64,000 bases of DNA. It comes from an uncultured Pseudomonadota bacterium. GTDB lineage: Bacteria; Myxococcota_A; Bradymonadia; Bradymonadales; GCA-2716585. Where the stretch lies: assembly GCA_937123825.1 (NCBI GenBank), contig CAKZKQ010000313.1, positions 1-64,000 on the forward strand, in the 5' to 3' direction. A program made the position numbers and the translations under genes. This document shows, in pieces, positions 7,516-15,681 of this stretch. Below the pieces are notes generated by a model. The model worked only from the letters and a program-made list of their open reading frames with translations, was not told the DNA's origin and ran no database searches. The stretch's first letter is position 1, and each line of letters opens with the position of its first letter.

Positions 7516-9543
7516 ATGCGTCTCGACCGCTGCCTGGGCACCGTCCTCATCGCCGCCGCCTGCGCCTACACGTGCGCAGCCCCAAACACCGCCTCACCCA
7601 AGCCAGATGTCGTCGCTGCCAAGGCCAAAGCCCCCGCCGAGGCCGCCCCAGAAGCGCCCGAGGACAACAACGGGCGCGTCGAGCGCGGCAACCTTGTCAT
7701 CGAAGGGGTCCCAGAGGTCCCCGCCGCGCTCAGGGATCGACTCCAGCAATACCAGAACACCCGCAGCGCGACCCTTTCGGGCTGGCTCGACCAGGGCATC
7801 CTGATCCGCACTCGCTTTGGCGAAACCTACCAGTTCCACCGCGTCGAGCAGCCCATGGGTGCCCGGCAACAGCTCACCTTCTACAACGAGCGCGTCGCTG
7901 GCGGCGCCGTCAGACCCTCCAACGGCCGCACCTTCGTGATGAGCCGCGACGTCGGCGGCAATGAACTCTACCAACTGTCGCTCTTTGACCTCGACTCCGG
8001 GCTCGCCACCCCAATCACCGACCCCGACACCCGCAACGGCTCGGCCCTCTGGTCCGACGATGGCCGCTGGGTGGCCTGGAACAGCACCACGGCGCAAGAT
8101 CCCAACTACAGCATCGTCGCCCTGGACATGAACGCCCCCGGCAAACCCGCAGGCCAGACCCTCTGGAAAGGTGAAGGCTACGTCTACCCAGGGGACTGGT
8201 CGGCAGACAACAGCCAACTGCTCCTGGGTCGGTACATCTCGCCGGAGCGCGGTGAGATGTACCTCCTCAAGCCCGGTGAAGGCGCCGAGCCCACCCAGAT
8301 CCGCCCCGATCTTGAAGCCTTCTGGGCGCCTGTGGCGTTGATGAAGGACGCGGTCCTGGCCGTCACCGACTACAAGAGTGAGTTCAGGCGTCTGGTCCGC
8401 GTCTCGCTCAAGGGCAAAGATGCCCCAAAGGTGCTCACCCCCGACCTCAAGTGGAACATCGAGCGGATGGAGGTCGCCCCCGACGGCCGCACCGGCGTCT
8501 ACGCTGTCAACGTCGATGGCGGCTCAGAGCTTTACCTCATTGATCTCAAGACCGGTGTCTCTCGTCGCGGGCCGAAGCTGCCGCCCGGGGTGATCGACAG
8601 CCTGCGCTTCAACGACGATGGCTCTAAGGTGGCCGTCGCCTTGAACGCCTACAACAGTCCCTCGGACGTGTGGTCATTTGAGATCAAGGGCCAGAAGCTG
8701 ACCCGGTGGACCGCCAGCGAGATCGGGGGGCTGAACGCGGACAACTTTGCCAAGCCGGAGTTGATCCGCTACCCCAGCGACGACGTCGTGGTCCCGGCCT
8801 GGGTCTATCGACCCAAAAATCGCCCCGCTGACGGGGCAAAAACGCCGGTGGTGGTGTCCATCCACGGCGGCCCGGCCAGCCAGCATCGCCCCAGGTTCAA
8901 CCCCAGCGTCCAGGCGTGGGCCGGCGAGCTGGGTGTGGCCGTGGTGGCGCCCAACGTGCGGGGTTCTTCTGGCTACGGCAAGACCTGGATGGGGCTCGAC
9001 AATGGGTTCAACCGCAAGCGCTCGGTCGAGGACATCGGCGCGTTGCTGGACTGGATCGCCACACAGCCCGACCTCGACCCCGACCGGGTCCTGCTCTACG
9101 GCGGATCTTATGGGGGATACATGGTGCTGGCGTCGATGATCGATTACGCCGACCGGGTCGCGGGTGGCGTGGACGTCGTGGGCATCTCGGATTTTGCCAC
9201 ATTCTTGACCAACACCAAGGGCTACCGCCGCGATCTGCGCCGCGTAGAGTACGGCGACGAGCGCGACCCCAAGATGGCCGAGTTTTTCAAGGAGATCTCG
9301 CCGCTGCGCAACGCCAGCAAGATCACCAAGCCCCTCTTTGTCATCCAGGGGCTCAACGACCCCAGGGTGCCCGCCTCGGAGGCCGAGCAGATCGTCGAGG
9401 TCGTGCGCGCGGGCGGCGGCGAGGTGTGGTATTTGCTGGCGAAGGATGAGGGACACGGGTTTCGCAAGCAGTCCAACCGGGCGTACATGCGAGAAGCGGC
9501 CGCGCTCTTCATCAGTCAGGTGCTGGGGTTGGACACTCCCTGA
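7516..9543 (+). CDS. S9 family peptidase (prolyl oligopeptidase/acylaminoacyl type)
   Basis: 675 residues with an N-terminal signal (MRLDRCLGTVLIAAACAYTC) that may be a lipobox at Cys16 or Cys20. Residues about 90-410 form a beta-propeller (repeated S-DGRWVAW-like blades), followed by an alpha/beta-hydrolase domain with VVVSIHGGP, the nucleophile GGSYGGY (Ser531), the acid in GLNDPRVP and the His in DEGHGF. Length and order fit dipeptidyl-peptidase-like S9 enzymes that cleave short peptides. An AGAGGG site precedes the ATG. It may share a transcript with the upstream serine hydrolase. Confidence 0.92.
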   Translation: MRLDRCLGTVLIAAACAYTCAAPNTASPKPDVVAAKAKAPAEAAPEAPEDNNGRVERGNLVIEGVPEVPAALRDRLQQYQNTRSATLSGWLDQGILIRTRFGETYQFHRVEQPMGARQQLTFYNERVAGGAVRPSNGRTFVMSRDVGGNELYQLSLFDLDSGLATPITDPDTRNGSALWSDDGRWVAWNSTTAQDPNYSIVALDMNAPGKPAGQTLWKGEGYVYPGDWSADNSQLLLGRYISPERGEMYLLKPGEGAEPTQIRPDLEAFWAPVALMKDAVLAVTDYKSEFRRLVRVSLKGKDAPKVLTPDLKWNIERMEVAPDGRTGVYAVNVDGGSELYLIDLKTGVSRRGPKLPPGVIDSLRFNDDGSKVAVALNAYNSPSDVWSFEIKGQKLTRWTASEIGGLNADNFAKPELIRYPSDDVVVPAWVYRPKNRPADGAKTPVVVSIHGGPASQHRPRFNPSVQAWAGELGVAVVAPNVRGSSGYGKTWMGLDNGFNRKRSVEDIGALLDWIATQPDLDPDRVLLYGGSYGGYMVLASMIDYADRVAGGVDVVGISDFATFLTNTKGYRRDLRRVEYGDERDPKMAEFFKEISPLRNASKITKPLFVIQGLNDPRVPASEAEQIVEVVRAGGGEVWYLLAKDEGHGFRKQSNRAYMREAAALFISQVLGLDTP

Positions 9544-9571
9544 ACCGCATTTGCTGGGCATCGCGGCGCGC

Positions 9572-10693
9572 TCAGCGGACCTCGTGCCAGGCTTCCAGCA
9601 GCTCACGGGCCACGGGCGCGGCCGTTTTGCCCCCGGACACACCCCCTTTGACCCGTACCACCACGACCACCTCGGGCTCATCGGCGGGCGCATACCCCGC
9701 AAACCAGGCGTCATCGTAAATCTGGTCATTGTCCGCCGACGGCTTTCTGTAATTTTGGCCGGTCCAAACGGTGCCCGTCTTACCCGCCACGGACACCCGC
9801 TTGCTGGCCGCCCAGTGTGCGGTGCCTTTGGGACCAGCCACCGCATCGACCAGCCCTTTGCGAACCATGGCCAGCGCCTCTGGGTCCAACTCAACCGGGG
9901 TGGGCTTGTCCCAATCGTCTCCTGGACGGTGCACCTGCACCAGGTGGCCCCTGGCAAGGACGCCGTAGGCCCGCGCCATCTGCAAGAGGTTCTGTTCAAA
10001 CGGGTGTTGCCCCACAGACAGGAGGAGCTTGTAGCCTTCAACAAATTTGGGGATGTCCTTTTGTGACAGGAGCTTGCCGCCTGGGGCCAACCCAGGCCCG
10101 GGGGCCTCACCCAGACCAAAACGCCGCGCAAAGGTCACGATGTCATCGTAATGGGCGTGGCTTGCCAGCTCAAAGCTGACGCTGTTGCACGACTGGGCCA
10201 ACGCATCATCCAGCCCCACCTCTCCGTGCCCATCTCGCTTCCAGCAGTGAAAGTGCCGGCCACCGAACTTGGTGTACCCTTTGCAATTCATCTGTGCGTC
10301 CGGCTTCAGCCCAAGTTCTGGGCTGGCGAGCGCTGCCAGCGTGCTGATGGGCTTGAAGGTCGAACCCACCCCGTGGGGCTCCTCGCCGCCAACCTGCGCC
10401 AACAACGCTCCGGTGCGTGCATCCATCAGCACGGCTTCGCCCCGGCCCTCAAACTGCTCAAGCACGGCTTCGGTGACCTGCTGCAAGATGCGGCGGTCTG
10501 CCTTGACCTTGTTTTGGGCCTGGGTTTTGGCTTGAAGGACCTCTTCTTCGCCGTCCCGAGGCGCCGTCTCCTCTTGGACCGCTGCGGTGTCACGGACGAC
10601 CTCAAACGTCTTCACCTCGGGCGCTTCGCACGCCATCAACCCAGACGACGCCATCGCCGCCAGCACCGCACACACCAGGACCTTTGCCTTCAT
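9572..10693 (-). CDS. penicillin-binding transpeptidase-domain lipoprotein
   Basis: 373 residues starting MKAKVLVCAVLAAMASSG; an AAAGGAGGGT site decides this ATG over a longer frame to 11020. The lipobox is LMAC (Cys22). The transpeptidase domain has all three penicillin-binding motifs: STFK (111-114, catalytic Ser111), SCN (168-170) and KTGT (305-308). There is no dimerisation/PBP2 N-terminal domain and no glycosyltransferase, so it is a minimal membrane-anchored D,D-transpeptidase or beta-lactam sensor-like protein. It is convergent with the S9 peptidase. It could equally be a class D beta-lactamase relative, but SCN and the size favour a PBP. Confidence 0.88.
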   Translation of the reverse strand: MKAKVLVCAVLAAMASSGLMACEAPEVKTFEVVRDTAAVQEETAPRDGEEEVLQAKTQAQNKVKADRRILQQVTEAVLEQFEGRGEAVLMDARTGALLAQVGGEEPHGVGSTFKPISTLAALASPELGLKPDAQMNCKGYTKFGGRHFHCWKRDGHGEVGLDDALAQSCNSVSFELASHAHYDDIVTFARRFGLGEAPGPGLAPGGKLLSQKDIPKFVEGYKLLLSVGQHPFEQNLLQMARAYGVLARGHLVQVHRPGDDWDKPTPVELDPEALAMVRKGLVDAVAGPKGTAHWAASKRVSVAGKTGTVWTGQNYRKPSADNDQIYDDAWFAGYAPADEPEVVVVVRVKGGVSGGKTAAPVARELLEAWHEVR

Positions 10694-11147
10694 GGGACCC
10701 TCCTTTGGCACATCGTAGGTCACGCCCGCCTTCCTTAAGGGCGCAACATGGCTTCTGTGTGAGCCCGCAAAGAGCAAACCGTGTGCCACCCTCACCACCC
10801 CAAACCCAGCAACCGCCGCCGCCTCCCTGCCCAGGCCAAAGGAGCCCACCGCGACAACCCCACGTCGCCGCGATGGCACCGAGCACAAAGCCCCCGAGAA
10901 CATCTGCCAATCCCAGCCACGATCTAGCAATCCCCCTGCCGAGCCCTCTTCAGCGGTCATTTGAGACCCACCTGACAGACGCTGCGATCGGTTTGCACGG
11001 CATGTGCCATCACAGCCCATTTGAGGGGTTCAAAACCGCTCCGAGACAATGGATGGGTGCTTGAAGGTGCTGGCGCTCGGCGCTACAACATCAAGCACTC
11101 CGGCCCCACACCTCCCCATCAAGACCCACAATCAGGAGGCCAAGCAC
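10694..11147. other. divergent intergenic region
   Basis: 454 bases between the divergent penicillin-binding-protein and acyl-CoA dehydrogenase genes. It must carry promoters for both. Apart from the two strong ribosome sites at its ends I recognise no repeat, operator or gene. Confidence 0.4.
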
Positions 11148-12881
11148 ATGACTGAGCGACACCAGAAGGCCCGCGCCGACCTGCGCCAGTGGCAAGAGAG
11201 CCAACCCACCAACTTCTACACCAGCAATCACCAACTCCAGCGCCTGCTCAAGCGCCTGATGGCGCCCGAGCGCTTTGCGCAGGCCCAAAACCACCTGGAG
11301 TCATTTGGTCAAGTCGCCGCTGGCCCTTTGGATCAGGCCGCCGTCATCAACAACCGCCACTGGAACCTGCCCAGGTTGGAGCGCTGGTCGCCCATCGGAG
11401 AGCGCACTGAAGGGATCGAACACCACCCTTCCTACCATGACTGCGGCAAGGCCATTTACGAGGACGGCCGTGTCATCTCGGTCTACGCTCAGTCCCCGGC
11501 CAACCTGCACGCCCAGGCCCTCTTTTATCTTTCGAGCCACGTGGGGGAAGCGGGCCACAACTGCCCGGTGGCGTGCACGGCTGGGGTGGTCAAAGCGCTG
11601 GCCGGGGCGGGTTCCAAGGCGTTGAAGGCGCGCTGGATGCCGGGGCTCTTGACCAACGACTACAGCCAGCGCCTGGACGGCGCCCAGTTCTTGACCGAGG
11701 TGCAGGGCGGCTCGGACGTGGGGGCCAACACGGTGCGCGCGGTGCCAGACGGCGAATCACTGGGCACGACGCGTTGGCGGATTCACGGCGAGAAGTGGTT
11801 TTGCTCCAATGCGGACGCGGATCTGATTTTGATGACGGCCCGTTATGAAGGTGGGCCAGAGGGGACAGCTGGGCTGGGTCTCTTTGTGGTCCCCAGGCTG
11901 CTTGAGGACGGGTCGGCCAACCACTTTGCGCTGCGGCGCCTGAAGGACAAGCTGGGCACGCGCTCGATGCCCTCTGGCGAGTTGGATTTCAATGGGGCGG
12001 TGGGTTACGCGGTGGGGTTGGCCCAGAAGGGTTTTGGCACCGTGATGCGTTATGTCATCAACACCTCTCGGCTCTACAACACGGTGGGCTGCGCGGGGAT
12101 CTCGCGGCGCGCGCATGTGATCGCCGACGGTTATGCCAGGGCGCGCCGGGCCTTTGGTCGACCGGTCTTTGAGTTTCCGTTGATGCAGGAGATGCTGGCC
12201 TCGACACGCAGCACCTCGGCGGCGTTGATGGCCGGGAGCCTGGAGCTGGCCGCCGTGGCGGATGAAGCCGAGGCGGGGCGTCTCGATGCCTCAGAGCAGG
12301 CCTTTTTGCGCGTGGCGACCAACCTGGCCAAAATGCGCTCCTGTCAGCACTCCCATCGGGTGGTCTTGACGGGCATCGAGACGCTCGGCGGCAACGGCGC
12401 CATTGAGAGTTTTTCGGTGTTGCCACGGCTCTTGCGCGACAACGTTGTCTACGAAAACTGGGAGGGCACCCACAACACGTTGGTGGCCCAGACCGTGCGC
12501 GACTTTGCGCGCCACCGCCTCCACGAGGGCTTTCTGGCAGGCTTGACCGCTCGCCTGGAGGCCGCCAAAGGCCTCTCCAAGCCGCTCGCCCCGGCCTTTG
12601 AGACCATTGAACGCACCCAACACGCGCTGGTTCAGATGGCGGACGTGCGCGATCCGGGCTTGGCGGCGCTCATGCTGCGGCCCCACGCCGAGGCGCTGGC
12701 CGACGCCTTCTTTGCCGCCTCCTACGCCACCGACATCGCCCAGGAGACCGACCCGACCCGCAAAGAGGCCGAGACCGAGGCCCTGGCCCACTTCTGCCAG
12801 ACCCAACTTGGCCAGATCCCAGCAACGCGCGACCGCGCCTATGCCCAGCGCATCCACACCATCGCCAGCCTCACCGACTGA
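11148..12881 (+). CDS. acyl-CoA dehydrogenase, AidB-like
   Basis: 577 residues starting MTERHQKARADL after AGGAGG. This is a flavin acyl-CoA dehydrogenase of the long AidB-like branch: an N-terminal extension, then EAGHNCPVACTAG, the FAD-site motif TEVQGGSDVGANT, a middle beta-domain, and a C-terminal helical bundle containing RRAFGRPVFEFPLMQEMLA (read in parts) and GNGAIESFSVLPRLLRDN, then YENWEGTHNTLVAQTV. Glu in NWEGTHN is at the AidB/isovaleryl catalytic position. E. coli AidB is induced by alkylation and binds DNA, but many homologues are catabolic, so the role here is open. It has its own transcript. Confidence 0.87.
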   Translation: MTERHQKARADLRQWQESQPTNFYTSNHQLQRLLKRLMAPERFAQAQNHLESFGQVAAGPLDQAAVINNRHWNLPRLERWSPIGERTEGIEHHPSYHDCGKAIYEDGRVISVYAQSPANLHAQALFYLSSHVGEAGHNCPVACTAGVVKALAGAGSKALKARWMPGLLTNDYSQRLDGAQFLTEVQGGSDVGANTVRAVPDGESLGTTRWRIHGEKWFCSNADADLILMTARYEGGPEGTAGLGLFVVPRLLEDGSANHFALRRLKDKLGTRSMPSGELDFNGAVGYAVGLAQKGFGTVMRYVINTSRLYNTVGCAGISRRAHVIADGYARARRAFGRPVFEFPLMQEMLASTRSTSAALMAGSLELAAVADEAEAGRLDASEQAFLRVATNLAKMRSCQHSHRVVLTGIETLGGNGAIESFSVLPRLLRDNVVYENWEGTHNTLVAQTVRDFARHRLHEGFLAGLTARLEAAKGLSKPLAPAFETIERTQHALVQMADVRDPGLAALMLRPHAEALADAFFAASYATDIAQETDPTRKEAETEALAHFCQTQLGQIPATRDRAYAQRIHTIASLTD

Positions 12882-12975
12882 CGCATTGCTTTTCTCTGCG
12901 TTTGGGTCCGGCGCCATCATTTTTCTTCGCCCAAGGCGCCGCAGGAGCCCTCTGTAGGTCTAGGTGCGACAATAT

Positions 12976-13022
12976 GCCTCACGGGTGCGACATTTTGCCA
13001 CGCAGACATTCACGCGTGAGGC
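12976..13022. repeat. inverted repeat with internal direct repeat
   Basis: GCCTCACG (12976-12983) and CGTGAGGC (13015-13022) are perfect inverted arms. A direct repeat GGTGCGACA occurs at 12963-12971 and 12984-12992. It sits about 100 bases upstream of the His-rich lipoprotein gene and downstream of the dehydrogenase stop. No T-run follows, so an operator or mRNA hairpin is more likely than an intrinsic terminator. Confidence 0.4.
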
Positions 13023-13120
13023 GCTAAGGTCATGGACATCAAGTTCTGGGTGTATCTCTGGGTCTACGCCCACCAAAGATCCACATTGATGTTTTGATGT
13101 TGCATATGAGGCCATCGACG

Positions 13121-14215
13121 ATGACAAAGCGCCTTTGCCTGTTCCTGCTTTTGGCTTTCCTGTCCACCAACGCCGCCTGCGGTCATGATCACGAGGATGG
13201 TGATCACAACCACGGTGACGAAGCCAACAACGGCCATGATCACGACGATCACAACAACGATCATGACCACGACGACCACGATCATGGCAACAACGACACC
13301 AGCCCGGCTTCGGCCGCTCAGATGGCGTGTGAGGCGTTTGAGAGCGGCGAAGCTGCGGCGCTCGAAGCGGCTGCAAGCGCCGACACCCTGGGTGAGGGTC
13401 AGATGTTGTCCGCTGGCGCCGCCTACAAGATCACCATTCCCGCAGGTGGCAGCGGCTTTGTGGCCTTCAACAACCCTGCCGAGCACAACGACTTGACCTT
13501 CTTTGCCGACACGGCGGCCATCGCGGCGGTGAGCAAAGACGGCGGCGCGCTGGCGGTGCCCACGGCGGTGAGCACGGCGTCTTGCGATGAAAGCATCAAG
13601 GGCCAATACAACATGCACATCCCTGCGGAAGGCATGATGACACTGGAGCTTAGCGGCGCAGGTGAGGTCTGGTTGATGATCCACTCGGCGCAGGGCGGCG
13701 ATCATGACCACGATCATGATCACAACAACGACGCAGGCCCCGACCACGCGCTGATGGCGTGCATGGCGATTGAGGCCGGCACGGTCATGGAAGCGACTGC
13801 GACGGCCAGCGCTGCCGAGCTGGGCGAAGGCAACATGCTGACCCCAGGCATGGCCTACGCCGTGACCTTCCCTGCCGAGGGCAATGGCTTTGTGGCCTTC
13901 CACAGCCCCGTCGAGCACAATGACATCATGGTCTTCACTGATGAGGGCGAGCGTTTGGTGTCCATCACTCAGAACATGCAGGCGCTGGAGTCGGGCGCTG
14001 AGATGCCCAACGGCGACTGCCCGGACGCCATCGCAGGTGCCTCGGCCCACCACGTGCACGCTGAGGGCATGGTGGCCATTGAGTTGGCGCCGCCGACTGA
14101 AGGTCCGCTGTGGATCATGATCATGTCGGCCGGCGGCAGCGATCACAGCGACGGTCACGACCACGACGGCGAGGAAGACGGCGATCACGACGGCCATGAA
14201 CACGACGGTGAGTGA
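13121..14215 (+). CDS. His/Asp-rich two-domain metal-binding lipoprotein
   Basis: 364 residues from the ATG at 13121 (MTKRLCLFLLLAFLSTNAAC, lipobox NAAC); in-frame ATGs at 13097 and 13106 are alternatives. The layout is His/Asp-rich segment, domain 1, His/Asp-rich segment, domain 2, His/Asp-rich tail. The two domains of about 125 residues are clear internal repeats (MACEAFESG / MACMAIEAG; LGEGQML / LGEGNML; GFVAFNNPAEHNDL / GFVAFHSPVEHNDI; HIPAEGMMTLEL / HVHAEGMVAIEL). The linkers carry HDHDHDH-type runs expected to bind zinc, nickel or copper. No known family is recognised. Probably an envelope metal buffer or delivery protein. Confidence 0.82.
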   Translation: MTKRLCLFLLLAFLSTNAACGHDHEDGDHNHGDEANNGHDHDDHNNDHDHDDHDHGNNDTSPASAAQMACEAFESGEAAALEAAASADTLGEGQMLSAGAAYKITIPAGGSGFVAFNNPAEHNDLTFFADTAAIAAVSKDGGALAVPTAVSTASCDESIKGQYNMHIPAEGMMTLELSGAGEVWLMIHSAQGGDHDHDHDHNNDAGPDHALMACMAIEAGTVMEATATASAAELGEGNMLTPGMAYAVTFPAEGNGFVAFHSPVEHNDIMVFTDEGERLVSITQNMQALESGAEMPNGDCPDAIAGASAHHVHAEGMVAIELAPPTEGPLWIMIMSAGGSDHSDGHDHDGEEDGDHDGHEHDGE

Positions 14216-14303
14216 CGTCTTGGGGCTAAAGGCCTGCTTTGCCCCTGGCGTCCCACCTGAACTGCGCCAGGGTGCCCTTTTTGCCCTTTTCACACGGTCA
14301 AAA

Positions 14304-14334
14304 TCCGCTGCGGGTGCCGTTGCGGACCTTTTTT
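14304..14334 (+). terminator. probable intrinsic terminator
   Basis: TCCGC (14304-14308) pairs with GCGGA (14322-14326), with an inner CGG-GTG-CCG, followed by CC and six T residues at 14329-14334. Two weaker hairpins lie upstream (GGGGC/GCCCC at 14222-14245; CTGGCG/CGCCAG at 14245-14270). Together they close the His-rich lipoprotein transcript. Confidence 0.5.
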
Positions 14335-14509
14335 GTCCAGTTTAGCTTTGAACCTCCTGATTCAAGGTTGCATCTCGTTGTTAGCGTTTGGTAGTTTCTG
14401 CCTCGCTTTGGCACTCCTGTGACGCATCCAAGACCTGCTTATGGGCTGGTTGTCACAGGTTGTCTTGAGTCAACGACACTCGATCCCAACCCCATATCAG
14501 GAGAGAACC

Positions 14510-15121
14510 ATGGCCTTTACGCTTCCCGAGCTGCCCTACGATTACAACGCGCTGGAGCCCCACATCGACGAGCGGACCATGCGCATCCACCACGGCAAGC
14601 ACCACAACGGTTACACCAACAAGCTCAACGCCGCGCTGGAGAAGGCTGAGGGCCTGGGCGACAAGTCCATCGAGGAGCTTCTGTCCAACCTGGACGCGGT
14701 GCCGGAAGCCATCCGCAACGGCGTGCGCAACAACGGCGGTGGCTTCTACAACCACAGCCTCTTCTGGTCCGTGATGGGCCCCGGCAAGGGCGGCGAGCCC
14801 ACCGGTGAGCTGGCCGACGCCATCAACGCCGCCTTTGGCAGCTTTGAGGACTTCAAGAAAGCCTTCGCCAGCGCCGCCGCCACCCGCTTCGGCTCCGGCT
14901 GGGCCTGGCTGGTCGTCAAAGACGGCGCTGTGGCCGTCACCTCCAGCCCCAACCAGGACAACCCCCTGATGGACGGCAGCGGCACCCCCATCCTGGGCCT
15001 GGACGTGTGGGAGCACGCCTACTACCTCAACTACCAGAACCGTCGCGGCGACTACGTCGGCGCCTGGTTCAACGTCGTCGATTGGGACGCTGTCAGCGCC
15101 CGCTTCGCCGCCGCCAAATGA
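14510..15121 (+). CDS. sodA: superoxide dismutase (Mn/Fe family)
   Basis: 203 residues, full length, converting superoxide to oxygen and hydrogen peroxide. Metal ligands are His27 (IHHGKHH), His82 (NHSLFW), Asp165 and His169 (DVWEHAYYL). Gln149 in PNQDNPLM and GSGWAWLV match the manganese-type rather than iron-type pattern, although cambialistic activity cannot be excluded. CAGGAGAG precedes the ATG. No signal peptide, so cytoplasmic. It is a single-gene transcript closed by a strong terminator. Confidence 0.95.
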   Translation: MAFTLPELPYDYNALEPHIDERTMRIHHGKHHNGYTNKLNAALEKAEGLGDKSIEELLSNLDAVPEAIRNGVRNNGGGFYNHSLFWSVMGPGKGGEPTGELADAINAAFGSFEDFKKAFASAAATRFGSGWAWLVVKDGAVAVTSSPNQDNPLMDGSGTPILGLDVWEHAYYLNYQNRRGDYVGAWFNVVDWDAVSARFAAAK

Positions 15122-15173
15122 GATCTGACGGCGCTGCGTGACGGGGCTGCCCATCACGCCGCAGACAGATTTT

Positions 15174-15218
15174 AAAAGAAGAGGCCGCTTGTGACTGCAC
15201 AAGCGGCCTCTTCTTTTT
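15174..15218 (+). terminator. strong rho-independent terminator of the dismutase gene
   Basis: A perfect 16-bp stem, GAAGAGGCCGCTTGTG (15178-15193) pairing with 15198-15213 around the loop ACTG, is preceded by AAAA and followed by TTTTT (15214-15218). The A- and T-tracts make it likely to work in both directions. Confidence 0.93.
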
Positions 15219-15228
15219 CCCCCTCTCT

Positions 15229-15481
15229 CTAGACCGCGTACCGCTCAAAACAAGCCAGCGCTGGCGGCTCTCACAGCCCATTTCTTCGTCGTCGATGCTC
15301 GACGAACCCCCGGTTCGTCTGCGCTCTCATCGATTGCAGAGATGCAAAAGGTCTAAGAGATACCACTTTCCAGTGTCATCTCCCCAGAGTCACTGTCGTG
15401 ACTCCAAGCCTTTCGCATCTCTCGACCTCAACTGTGATTTCTCGCCCTCGCAAGGCTCGTTTTAATCGGGACGCGGTCTAG
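15229..15481. other. 253-bp multi-stem structured element (candidate ncRNA or mobile element)
   Basis: The first 28 bases (15229-15256, from CTAGACCGCGT) pair with the last 28 (15454-15481, to ACGCGGTCTAG) with 24 Watson-Crick matches and two further wobbles. Inside are a palindrome GCCAGC/GCTGGC (15254-15265), GACGAACC-CCC-GGTTCGTC (15301-15319) with an alternative CGTCGA-TGC-TCGACG (15290-15304), and a 13-bp stem (15339-15351 with 15409-15421). That stem encloses two hairpins: 15357-15367/15372-15382, and GAGTCAC-TGTC-GTGACTC (15387-15404). It lies just after the dismutase terminator and 200 bases before the endopeptidase gene. No coding frame is convincing. Confidence 0.75.
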
Positions 15482-15681
15482 TCGGTGCCTGCCTCGACAC
15501 TGAAAATCTCTGGTCATCGGCGTCGCCTTCGGTTTATCTTCAGCCGCCCTTTTATTGGAGCACTCCTGGAGCCGTTATACTCGACTGGACCTCGCCTTGC
15601 GGGGCCTTTGGGTCCGTGTGCGCCCCTCCAAGTGCCCCAAGACTTCCTTGATGGCGTCGCGGGCTGGCGCCCCAAAGCACC

